Of a stretch of DNA of 5,680 nt, positions 1 to 5,680 are shown one piece after another. The DNA is from OMOG01 sp041485845. Lineage in GTDB: Bacteria > Acidobacteriota > Terriglobia > Bryobacterales > Bryobacteraceae. Each line of letters begins with the position of its first letter. Position 1 is the first letter of the stretch. Made by a program: the position numbers and the translations under genes. The notes under the pieces were generated by a model that saw only the letters and a program-made list of their open reading frames with translations, made no database searches and was not told the DNA's origin. The stretch covers positions 1 to 5,680 of the forward strand of contig JBGPKH010000591.1 in NCBI GenBank assembly GCA_041485845.1, given 5' to 3'.

Positions 1-1
1 C

Positions 2-322
2 GTGGAAGCGATTGCCACCGGGCTCCTGGCCGGGTTGCACGCTTCCAGACTGGCGGCCGGCGGGCAACCGGAGCCGGTTGCGCGGGAGACCGCGCTGGGC
101 TCGTTGTGCCACTACATCTCGGGCGCCGACGCGGCCGACTACCAGCCGGCGAATATCACGTTCGACCTTCTGCCGCAACTCGACGATGCCACGCGGCACA
201 AGCTGCGGCATGACAAGAAGGCGCGCCACGCCGAGGTTTGCCGCCGCGCCCTGGAAGCTTTGGAACGGTACCGGTTGAGAGCGGGGGTTGGGGATTGGGG
301 GTTGGGGGTTGGAGTTGTGTAG
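2..322 (+). CDS. trmFO: 3' end of trmFO: folate/FAD-dependent tRNA (uracil-54-C5) methyltransferase, partial
   Basis: Only the last 106 codons are present; the gene begins left of the window. TrmFO forms ribothymidine at U54 in the T-loop of tRNAs, using methylenetetrahydrofolate as carbon donor and FAD/NADPH as reductant, in the cytoplasm. The fragment shows the family's C-terminal signature: G-L-L-A-G-L-H-A-S-R near the start (the end of the FAD-binding fold), then T-A-L-G-S-L-C-H-Y-I, then Y-Q-P-A-N-I-T-F-D-L-L-P (residues about 47-58), followed by a basic helix ending A-L-E-A-L-E-R-Y-R. About the last 12 residues (G-V-G-D-W-G-L-G-V-G-V-V) are encoded by a G-rich 7-bp tandem repeat and look like a non-homologous tail. 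The stop (320-322) lies inside xerC, so the two genes overlap. The trmFO-xerC order is also known from Firmicutes such as Bacillus subtilis, which supports both assignments. Confidence 0.9.
   Translation: MEAIATGLLAGLHASRLAAGGQPEPVARETALGSLCHYISGADAADYQPANITFDLLPQLDDATRHKLRHDKKARHAEVCRRALEALERYRLRAGVGDWGLGVGVV
284..317 (+). repeat. G-rich 7-bp tandem repeat (GGGGTTG units) at the trmFO/xerC junction, G-quadruplex-capable
   Basis: Four back-to-back heptamers run from 284 to 311: GGGGTTG, GGGATTG, GGGGTTG, GGGGTTG. A degenerate six-base copy, GAGTTG (312-317), follows. The + strand has G-runs of 5, 4, 5 and 5 bases (283-287, 290-293, 297-301, 304-308) separated by loops of only 2-3 bases, which fits an intramolecular G-quadruplex motif in both DNA and mRNA. 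Because 7 is not a multiple of 3, successive units are read in different frames. The array encodes the Gly/Val/Trp-rich tail of TrmFO in one frame and the Gly/Trp-rich head of XerC in another. Similar G-rich heptamers occur as dispersed short repeats in some bacterial genomes; whether this one is dispersed cannot be judged here. Confidence 0.85.
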
Positions 323-1211
323 ACTCGCCGAGCAGATCGTGCGCTACCTGCAGGAACTGGCGCGCGGCGGCGCATCCTCCCACACCATCGACGCCTATGA
401 GGCCGATCTGCGCCAGTTTCTGATGTTCCTGTCGCCTCCGGAAATGTCTCCGCCCGAGCCGCAGGCCATCGATCTCCTGATCCTTCGCGAGTGGCTTACC
501 GGGTTGTACCGCGAGGAACTCTCGGCGGTGACCATCCGGCGCAAGCTGGCCGCGGTGCGCGGACTCTTCGGCTTCATGCTGCGCGAAGGCGAGATCCGGG
601 TGAACACGGCGCGCCTGGTACGGACTCCTAAAGCCCCGAAAAAGCTGCCGGAAGTCATGACCGCGGAGCAGGCCAACACGCTGCTCGACGGTGTCGCCAC
701 GGGCAAGCTGGAGCGCCCGCTTCCGGCACGCGACCGCGCCATCTTCGAACTTCTGTATGGCTGCGGCGTGCGGGTGAGCGAGTTGGCCGGTCTCGATCTC
801 CACGACATCGACCGCACCGAGCGATGGCTGCGCGTGCGCGGCAAAGGGCGCAAGGAGAGACAGGTTCCGCTGCCCGGCAAAGCCGCCGAAGCCCTGGAGC
901 GCTATCTGGCGGCGCGCCCCGTGGTGCGCGACGAACCCGCCGTCTTTCTGAACCACCGCGGCAAGCGCCTGACCACGCGCGGAATTTCCGGCATCGTCAA
1001 GCTCTACGCGACGTACTTGAGCGGAGACCCGTCCATCCATCCGCACAGCTTCCGCCACGCCTATGCCACGCACCTGCTGGCCGACGGCGCGGACCTGCGC
1101 GCCATCCAGGAGCTGCTCGGCCACGCGCGCCTTTCCACCACCCAGAAGTACACGCAAGTTTCGCTCACCGATCTGATGGCGGTGTACGATAAGGCCCACC
1201 CCAAGGCCTAG
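288..1211 (+). CDS. xerC: Site-specific tyrosine recombinase XerC
   Basis: XerC works with XerD at the dif site, cutting and rejoining DNA through a phosphotyrosine link to resolve chromosome dimers before division. The 307-residue reading has the N-terminal core-binding SAM-like domain (about 13-100; T-I-x-A-Y-x-x-D-L) and the catalytic domain (about 120-300). All active-site residues are visible: Arg162 in G-V-R-V-S-E-L, Lys186 in G-K-G-R-K-E-R, His253 and Arg256 in H-S-F-R-H-A, His279 in L-L-G-H-A, and nucleophile Tyr288 in T-Q-K-Y-T. The C-terminus V-Y-D-K-A-H-P matches XerC in particular. The start is uncertain: no ATG lies near the head, and in-frame TTG codons at 288, 309 and 315, or GTG at 339, are possible. 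Starting at 315 gives 298 residues, the length of E. coli XerC. GAGAG at 277-281 is spaced 6 bases from the 288 TTG. The overlap with trmFO suggests translational coupling. XerD-type or other tyrosine recombinases are less likely given the trmFO neighbour. Confidence 0.93.
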   Translation: MGIGGWGLELCRLAEQIVRYLQELARGGASSHTIDAYEADLRQFLMFLSPPEMSPPEPQAIDLLILREWLTGLYREELSAVTIRRKLAAVRGLFGFMLREGEIRVNTARLVRTPKAPKKLPEVMTAEQANTLLDGVATGKLERPLPARDRAIFELLYGCGVRVSELAGLDLHDIDRTERWLRVRGKGRKERQVPLPGKAAEALERYLAARPVVRDEPAVFLNHRGKRLTTRGISGIVKLYATYLSGDPSIHPHSFRHAYATHLLADGADLRAIQELLGHARLSTTQKYTQVSLTDLMAVYDKAHPKA

Positions 1212-1214
1212 CCC

Positions 1215-2561
1215 ATGGCGATCCACTGGGCCAACCTGCGCCGGGAGTTTCGTCCCATGATCGGTCTGGGCGCGCCGCTGGTGCTGGCGGAGTTGGGCTG
1301 GATGGCCATGGGAGTCGTGGACACCATCATGGCGGGTCCGTTGGGCGCGGGCGCGGTCGGCGCGGGCAGCCTGGGCCACATGCTGTTTTACCCGGTCGTC
1401 ACCTGGGGAATCGGCGTGCTGCTGGGGATGGATACGCTCGTGGCTCAAGCCTTCGGCGCGAAGAATCTCCAGGATTGCCGGCACACGTTGGTGAACGGCG
1501 TGTGGCTGGCGCTGGCGGTGGCGCCAGTGCTTGCCCTCGTGGTGCTGGCCCTGATTCCGTTGCTGCCGGTGACCGGAACGAATCCGCACGTGATGGCGCT
1601 GCTCGCTCCGTATCTCAAGGCCCTGACCCCCAGCGTGTTTCCTTTGCTGCTCTTCACCGCCTTTCGGCGCTACCTGCAGGCGGTCGATCTTGTGAAGCCC
1701 GTGACCTTCGCGCTGGTCAGCGCCAACATCGTGAACTTCATCGGCAACTGGGTGTTGATGTACGGCCACTGGGGCGCCCCGGCGATGGGGCTCCAAGGCT
1801 CGGGTTGGTCCACTAGCATGGCGCGCGTTTACATGGCGGCGGTGCTGTTGGCCGCCATCGTGTGGCACGAGCGCCAGGCGGGGAACCTGCTCTCTTACAT
1901 TTCCTGGCGGCCGGACTTCGCGCGCCTGCGCCGATTGTTCGCGCTGGGATTGCCGTCGGCCGCGCAGTTCGGCCTCGAGGGCGCGGTGTTCGGCGTGGTC
2001 TCCGTGCTGGCCGCCCGGCTGCCCGAGACCTCGCTCGCGGCTCACGGCATCGCAGTGCAGGTGATCGCGACCACCTACATGGTGCCGCTGGGAATCAGCT
2101 CGGCCGCGGCGGTGCGGGTGGGACAGGCAGTGGGCCGCAGGGATCGGCAGGGCGCCCGCGCTTCCGGTTGGGCGGCCTTGCTGCTGAGCTGTCTGTTCAT
2201 GGGCGCTGCCGGGCTGGCGCTGTGGACCGTGCCGCGCTCCATCATGCGGCTCTTCATCGGCGACGCAGCGGTGATCGGCGCCGGTGGAGTGTTGTTGCGC
2301 ATCGCGGCTTTCCTGGAACTGTTCGACGGAGTGCAGGTGGTGGCCACCGGCGCGCTGCGCGGACTGGGCGATACCCGCACACCCATGCTGGCGCACTTTA
2401 CGGGCTACTGGCTGATCGGACTGCCGGTGGCCTACGTGCTCGGGTTTCCGTATGGTTGGGGAGTGACCGGCATCTGGGTCGGGTTGACCTCAGCGCTGAT
2501 CCTGATCGGCGCGGTGTTAGTGGTCGTGTGGACGTACCGTTCGTCGCGGTTGAATCTTTAG
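1215..2561 (+). CDS. MATE-family multidrug/cation antiporter, NorM-like
   Basis: This is an inner-membrane efflux protein of 448 residues, a normal length for the family, which has 12 transmembrane helices in two six-helix lobes. MATE proteins export cationic drugs and metabolites in exchange for Na+ or H+. Visible family motifs are V-D-T-I-M-A-G (35-41), A-Q-A-F-G-A (77-82), R-V-G-Q-A-V-G (301-307) and G-A-L-R-G-L-G-D-T-R-T-P-M (379-391). Acidic and polar residues known to bind cations or protons in Vibrio cholerae NorM are present at the same numbers: Asp36, Asn174 and Asn178 in the first lobe, Glu255 and Asp371 in the second. This suggests an active antiporter, although the coupling ion and substrate cannot be read from sequence. 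The ATG lies 3 bases after the xerC stop, with a weak AAGG (1203-1206) 8 bases upstream, so it is probably co-transcribed with xerC. Naming it norM outright would over-claim the substrate. Confidence 0.93.
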   Translation: MAIHWANLRREFRPMIGLGAPLVLAELGWMAMGVVDTIMAGPLGAGAVGAGSLGHMLFYPVVTWGIGVLLGMDTLVAQAFGAKNLQDCRHTLVNGVWLALAVAPVLALVVLALIPLLPVTGTNPHVMALLAPYLKALTPSVFPLLLFTAFRRYLQAVDLVKPVTFALVSANIVNFIGNWVLMYGHWGAPAMGLQGSGWSTSMARVYMAAVLLAAIVWHERQAGNLLSYISWRPDFARLRRLFALGLPSAAQFGLEGAVFGVVSVLAARLPETSLAAHGIAVQVIATTYMVPLGISSAAAVRVGQAVGRRDRQGARASGWAALLLSCLFMGAAGLALWTVPRSIMRLFIGDAAVIGAGGVLLRIAAFLELFDGVQVVATGALRGLGDTRTPMLAHFTGYWLIGLPVAYVLGFPYGWGVTGIWVGLTSALILIGAVLVVVWTYRSSRLNL

Positions 2562-2586
2562 AGATTCTGGCGTTAGGCTCCGGAGC
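2552..2586. other. Two small inverted repeats at the end of the MATE gene (weak terminator candidate)
   Basis: A perfect 6-bp stem, GAATCT / AGATTC (2552-2557 with 2562-2567), encloses the four-base loop TTAG, so the MATE stop codon (2559-2561) lies in the loop. Ten bases later comes the perfect 10-bp palindrome GCTCCGGAGC (2577-2586). Neither is followed by a T-tract, so a standard intrinsic terminator is not supported. The position at the end of the trmFO-xerC-MATE unit is where a 3' end would be expected. The remaining intergenic bases up to 2662 show nothing else I can name. Confidence 0.25.
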
Positions 2587-2650
2587 GCGCAGGTCACGCC
2601 TCAAATCCATGCATCGCTCGTCGCGCCCCATCTGTAGTCTTCAGGTACAA

Positions 2651-2655
2651 TGAGG
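2651..2655 (+). promoter_or_regulatory. Ribosome binding site of the 80-residue gene
   Basis: TGAGG lies 7 bases before the ATG at 2663 and is the clearest Shine-Dalgarno-like sequence on the + strand of this window. It supports that start codon. Confidence 0.5.
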
Positions 2656-2662
2656 CTGAATC

Positions 2663-2905
2663 ATGACCGCTAGCGCCAAGGATCGAGAGCGCGCCATTGG
2701 CCGCTCCCCAGAACGGCTGAGCCTCGACGAACGCATCCAGCTTACAGGAAAATACATCGCGATGGAGTTTTACACCCCGGAGACACTGCCGCTGCGCCGC
2801 ATCGAGGCCATCGGAGAGTCCCTCCAGGAATGCGTGAGCACCCTGAAGTCGCGCGGCCTGGACCCCGCGCGTTTCGAGTACAGCCGCCTGGCGCCGCCGT
2901 ATTGA
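2663..2905 (+). CDS. Small hypothetical protein, 80 residues
   Basis: I do not recognise a family. The 80-residue product is soluble-looking and charged, with no signal peptide, membrane segment or cysteine pair (one Cys only). The N-terminal third is rich in Arg, Lys, Asp and Glu. The middle, I-Q-L-T-G-K-Y-I-A-M-E-F-Y-T-P-E-T-L-P, looks like a strand-loop, and a helix follows (about residues 43-65: R-R-I-E-A-I-G-E-S-L-Q-E-C-V). The tail is L-D-P-A-R-F-E-Y. That it is a real gene is supported by a TGAGG ribosome site (2651-2655) 7 bases before the ATG, by protein-like composition, and by its fit in the space between the MATE gene and the convergent peptidase gene, whose stop is 23 bases away. 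It could be transcribed alone or by read-through from the MATE gene. Function is unknown. Confidence 0.65.
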   Translation: MTASAKDRERAIGRSPERLSLDERIQLTGKYIAMEFYTPETLPLRRIEAIGESLQECVSTLKSRGLDPARFEYSRLAPPY

Positions 2906-2928
2906 CGGATCTGCCACGCTGCACCTGG

Positions 2929-5574
2929 TTACTGCTGCGCCAGTTCGGCCGTAACCGTGGCCCCGCCCATGGCCGCCGAAACCGTCACCATCTTGACCGG
3001 CTGGCGCGACTCCTTGGCGATCCAGATGAGCGCCTGGTCGCCGGCGCTTTCCGCCCCAACAATCTGCACCACGAAGGCTTCGAAACTGCCTGCCGGAACC
3101 ACGACCGTCTCCGAACCGGTTACCCGGAGCCGCATCACCTTGGTCCTTTGCCGCTGTAGATCGAAGTTCCGGTAAGTCATCGTGAAACCTTCGGCTAGCG
3201 GCAGGCAGCCGATCGATTGCAGCGACCCGGCCGCATCCGCAAACAGCGGACCGCCCAGATCCGCCGAGATGTTCCGCTCCTGCCCGTTCATCACGACCTT
3301 GCCGGTCGCCCGGCCGCCGCTGAACTCCAGGTCGACCGTGGCCGCGCCCTGCTTCATGCTGCGTTTGTGAACCGCTAGAGTGCCCTTCTCCAGAACCGCG
3401 GAATCGATCGACGTGCCCGCGGGAGTCTCCGCGATTTCCGTCGCTGTCCACGCGCCGTCTTTCTCTTCGATGATGGTGGCGGTGTTGATCCCCACCTCCT
3501 TGCCCCCCATCGAGACCTTGGTCTGGTAGCGGTAGTATCCCGGCTTCAGGTCCGACACCAGTTTCGGCACTTCCAGCGCGGCCTCCTCTGCGGGCTTCGG
3601 TGCGTTCAGTTTCCCCGGATCGACCGTGATTTCGGCCAGACGCCTGCCGGCTTCGGTAGTGCCTTCCGGCTGGTAGCGGCCCTCCAGGTATTTAGCCAGG
3701 AACTTTTCGGCCGCCGCGAGCATCGCCATGTGATTCACCGGGTGCGTGAACCCGTGGCCTTCGTCCCCCGCCAGCAGGTATTCCACCGGAACCTTGCGGT
3801 CGCGCAGGCCGGCTACCATCTGCTCGGTCTCGGCCCTGCTCACCTGCGCGTCGCGGAGTCCCTGCACCACCATCAGCGGCGTCTTGATCTTGTCCGCTTC
3901 GTTGGCGGGAGAGCGCTCCTTGGTCCACGCCCTTCCCTCGGGCGTTCCCGGATTGGCGACGCGCGCGTACATCACCTGGCGAAGCGCTTCCCACGCCGGC
4001 GGGACCGAGTCGAGCATCGTCAGCAGGTTCGATGGTCCGAAAACATCCACCGCGGCGCGGTAGAGATCCGGAGTGAAGGCGGCCCCGGCCAGCGCCGCGT
4101 ATCCTCCATACGCCGAGCCCAGGATCGCCACGCGTTTCGCGTCCGTGGTGCCCCGGGCGACCAGGTACTGCACGCCCTCGGTGAGATCGTCCTGCATCTT
4201 GCGTCCCCACTCGCCGTTGGCCGCGTCGACGAATTTCTTGCCGTAGCCCGTCGAGCCGCGGTAGTTCGGCATCAGCACCGCATACCCGCGATTGGCGAAC
4301 AATTGCGCCAGCGCGTTGTAGCCCCACACGTCGCGCGTCCACGGCCCGCCATGCGGGATCACCAGCGTCGGCAGGTTGCGAGCGGGCGCGCCTTTGGGCA
4401 GCGTCAGGTATGCGGAAATCTCCAGACCGTCGGAGGACTTGTAGTGGATCGGCTGCATCGACGCCAGCGCCCCGCGCGCCAGCGTTTCCTGGACCTTGTA
4501 CTGAAGGGCCAGCGTGTGTGCCTGCCGGTCGAACAGCCAGGTCTCCCCGGGTTCGGTATCGCCGTAGGCGTTCACCAGCCAGAGTTGCTCGTCGCGCGTG
4601 CTCGATCCCACGGTGAGATCTTTACCCGGCAGCTTCGTTTCCATCCATTTGAACTCGGCCTCGAGCTCTTTGTCCTTGAAGTAGCGCCGCTGGCGGTCGT
4701 CGGTATACGTGGTGAAGGCCAGGTCGTCCGTCCGTTCGGAAAACACCGCCGTTCCGAAATCCACTCGCCGCAGCGGATCGGACTCCACGGTTTCGGACTT
4801 GCCGGTCTGCGGATCGAGCAGCGTCAGCGCTGCCAGGTTCACCGTCGCGCCCTTGTTGGTGACCACGTAGACACGCTTGCCGTCCTTGTCGAACCGCAGC
4901 GCCGTGCAGGTCTCGTATGCGCCGCAGGAGTAGACCTTGGTGATGGTGTTCGGTTCCACGCGCAGCAACTCCTGGTCGCCGTTTTCCGCCACGCGCTGCG
5001 CGAAACGCAAGCGGCCGGCGGAGTCGAAAAACCAGGAGGCGATTTGCCCGGTATTCTCGCGGATCAGAACCTTCCCGGCGCTGGCCACCTTCACCTTGTA
5101 AAGGTCGTGCCATGTCCTGTCGCGGTCGTTGATTCCGATGTACACCAGGTCGGGATCGTTCGGGGCCGCGCCGTACAGTTGAATCGTCACACCTTTGAGG
5201 CCCGTCAAATCGCGCGCCGGGGCAGTGCCGGCCGATGGGTCCTCGGCATACAGATTGAAATTGCCGTCGCCGTTCTTGTCGGTCACGTAGCACAGGAACT
5301 TGCCGTCGCCAGTCCAGAGGTACCCGGAGATAGCGTGCCTGGTCTCCATGGTGAGCGGGCGCGCGGCGGCCATCGGATCGCCGGTCTTCTTGATCCAGAT
5401 GTTCGGCGTTCCCTTCCACGGCTTGACGAACGCCATATACTTGCCGTCGGGTGAGAGCTGCGCTCCCGTGATTTCCGGCGTGGCGAACAGCAGCTCGCGG
5501 TCGATGAGCGGAGGAAGCGGCTGTGCGGCCAGCATCGGCGCCAGCAGAAGGACGATCTGAAAACGGCGTTTCAT
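2929..5574 (-). CDS. Exported S9-family (prolyl oligopeptidase-like) protein with C-terminal DUF3108-like domain; predicted nucleophile replaced by Ala
   Basis: The 881-residue product starts M-K-R-R-F followed by a hydrophobic run ending near L-A-A-Q (about 1-17). This is a signal peptide without a lipobox, so the protein is probably exported to the periplasm or beyond. Residues about 25-385 have PD40/beta-propeller repeats (S-P-D-G-K-Y-M-A-F at 41-49; G-D-G-K-F-L-C-Y-V; F-D-K-D-G-K-R-V-Y). Residues about 385-635 are the S9 alpha/beta-hydrolase domain: H-G-G-P (408-411), N-Y-R-G-S-T-G-Y-G (437-445), Asp575 in G-L-R-D-A-Q-V and His607 in D-E-G-H-G-F. The serine elbow, normally G-x-S-x-G-G, reads G-S-A-Y-G-G-Y (486-492), with Ala488 at the nucleophile position, so peptidase activity is doubtful. 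After a linker, about 675-881 form a beta-rich domain with V-P-A-G-S-F-E-A-F and a W-I-A-K-E-S-R-Q-P-V-K pattern typical of DUF3108-like proteins. The frame is open throughout, so this is not a simple pseudogene. The ATG at 5574 was chosen over an upstream in-frame TTG (5622) because of the signal peptide and the AAAGGA ribosome site. Confidence 0.92.
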   Translation of the reverse strand: MKRRFQIVLLLAPMLAAQPLPPLIDRELLFATPEITGAQLSPDGKYMAFVKPWKGTPNIWIKKTGDPMAAARPLTMETRHAISGYLWTGDGKFLCYVTDKNGDGNFNLYAEDPSAGTAPARDLTGLKGVTIQLYGAAPNDPDLVYIGINDRDRTWHDLYKVKVASAGKVLIRENTGQIASWFFDSAGRLRFAQRVAENGDQELLRVEPNTITKVYSCGAYETCTALRFDKDGKRVYVVTNKGATVNLAALTLLDPQTGKSETVESDPLRRVDFGTAVFSERTDDLAFTTYTDDRQRRYFKDKELEAEFKWMETKLPGKDLTVGSSTRDEQLWLVNAYGDTEPGETWLFDRQAHTLALQYKVQETLARGALASMQPIHYKSSDGLEISAYLTLPKGAPARNLPTLVIPHGGPWTRDVWGYNALAQLFANRGYAVLMPNYRGSTGYGKKFVDAANGEWGRKMQDDLTEGVQYLVARGTTDAKRVAILGSAYGGYAALAGAAFTPDLYRAAVDVFGPSNLLTMLDSVPPAWEALRQVMYARVANPGTPEGRAWTKERSPANEADKIKTPLMVVQGLRDAQVSRAETEQMVAGLRDRKVPVEYLLAGDEGHGFTHPVNHMAMLAAAEKFLAKYLEGRYQPEGTTEAGRRLAEITVDPGKLNAPKPAEEAALEVPKLVSDLKPGYYRYQTKVSMGGKEVGINTATIIEEKDGAWTATEIAETPAGTSIDSAVLEKGTLAVHKRSMKQGAATVDLEFSGGRATGKVVMNGQERNISADLGGPLFADAAGSLQSIGCLPLAEGFTMTYRNFDLQRQRTKVMRLRVTGSETVVVPAGSFEAFVVQIVGAESAGDQALIWIAKESRQPVKMVTVSAAMGGATVTAELAQQ

Positions 5575-5580
5575 GCGGAT

Positions 5581-5586
5581 TCCTTT
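5581..5586 (-). promoter_or_regulatory. Ribosome binding site of the S9-family gene
   Basis: Read on the - strand, AAAGGA lies 6 bases before the ATG at 5574-5572. It decides the start in favour of the signal-peptide methionine rather than the in-frame TTG at 5622, which would put 16 hydrophilic residues before the export signal. Confidence 0.65.
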
Positions 5587-5635
5587 GGTTTCAGGCGGGA
5601 ACGTCGCGGGGTGTGCTTTCAATGCAATTCACTGA

Positions 5636-5659
5636 ATCATACCATGCGGACCGATTCTA
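5636..5659 (-). promoter_or_regulatory. Candidate promoter region (-10-like TATGAT and TAGAAT) of the S9-family gene
   Basis: On the - strand, two -10-like hexamers lie upstream of the peptidase gene: TATGAT (5636-5641) and TAGAAT (5654-5659). A TSS from the first would give a leader of roughly 55 bases. No TTGACA-like -35 is seen at 16-18 bases from TATGAT, and for TAGAAT that position falls at or past the window edge. The region is locally AT-richer than the surrounding coding sequence. Confidence 0.3.
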
Positions 5660-5680
5660 CCGGCGCGAGTTGCTGTAGGC

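Noticed and set aside
156..2396. Open reading frame of 746 codons on the - strand
   Set aside because: It lies antisense to trmFO, xerC and most of the MATE gene. The translation is His/Gln/Arg/Gly-rich with no domain, as expected from the GC-rich antisense frame of real genes.
2646..2651. TACAAT as a -10 promoter box for the 80-residue gene
   Set aside because: It overlaps the TGAGG ribosome site, so a TSS from it would fall after that site and within about 5 bases of the ATG. No -35-like hexamer is found 16-18 bases upstream.
1862..2653. Open reading frame of 263 codons on the + strand
   Set aside because: It is a shifted-frame shadow of the MATE gene with Arg/Ala/Gly-rich translation. 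The MATE frame continues through all family motifs to 2561.
2906..2928. Bidirectional terminator between the convergent small gene and the S9-family gene
   Set aside because: The 23-base gap contains no convincing inverted repeat and no T-tract on either strand.
2594..3451. Open reading frame of 285 codons on the - strand
   Set aside because: It overlaps the C-terminal domain of the S9-family gene in another frame and runs antisense through the 80-residue gene. Composition is low-complexity Gly/Arg/Asp.
3730..5454. Open reading frame of 574 codons on the + strand
   Set aside because: It is antisense to the S9-family gene, with Arg/His/Val-rich composition and no recognisable motif. The - strand frame has a signal peptide, propeller repeats and hydrolase motifs.
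5644..5680. ATG-led open stretch on the + strand at the right edge, possibly a divergent gene
   Set aside because: Only 12 codons are visible, with no ribosome site upstream and Cys/Ser/Thr-rich content unlike a known start. It also overlaps the candidate promoter of the S9-family gene.

Overview
This 5.7-kb window is high-GC bacterial chromosome. It carries four complete protein genes and the 3' end of a fifth, with no RNA genes, insertion sequences or CRISPR array that I can see. The trmFO-xerC pair, the high GC, and the large secreted S9-type peptidase with an extra C-terminal domain would fit an Acidobacteriota member (Bryobacterales/Solibacter-like). That assignment is inference from gene content, not from a marker gene.

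Layout: positions 2-1211 hold the end of trmFO (tRNA U54 methylation) overlapping xerC (chromosome dimer resolution recombinase), and a NorM-like MATE efflux transporter follows after only 3 bases (1215-2561). These three are co-directional on + and look like one transcription unit. A 101-base gap with two small inverted repeats leads to an 80-codon + strand gene of unknown function (2663-2905). Converging on it, 23 bases away, is a large - strand gene (5574-2929). It encodes an exported 881-residue prolyl-oligopeptidase-family (S9) protein with an N-terminal beta-propeller, an alpha/beta-hydrolase domain and a C-terminal DUF3108-like beta domain. Its upstream region, with candidate promoter elements, fills the right edge.

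The genes are mostly housekeeping or generic accessory functions, and I do not see a multi-gene novel system. Two things deserve attention. First, the S9 protein keeps the Asp and His of its triad, but the serine elbow reads G-S-A-Y-G-G-Y, with alanine where the nucleophilic serine should be, so it may be a pseudo-enzyme. Second, a G-rich 7-bp tandem repeat with G-quadruplex potential sits exactly at the trmFO/xerC junction, where it supplies codons to both the tail of one protein and the head of the other.
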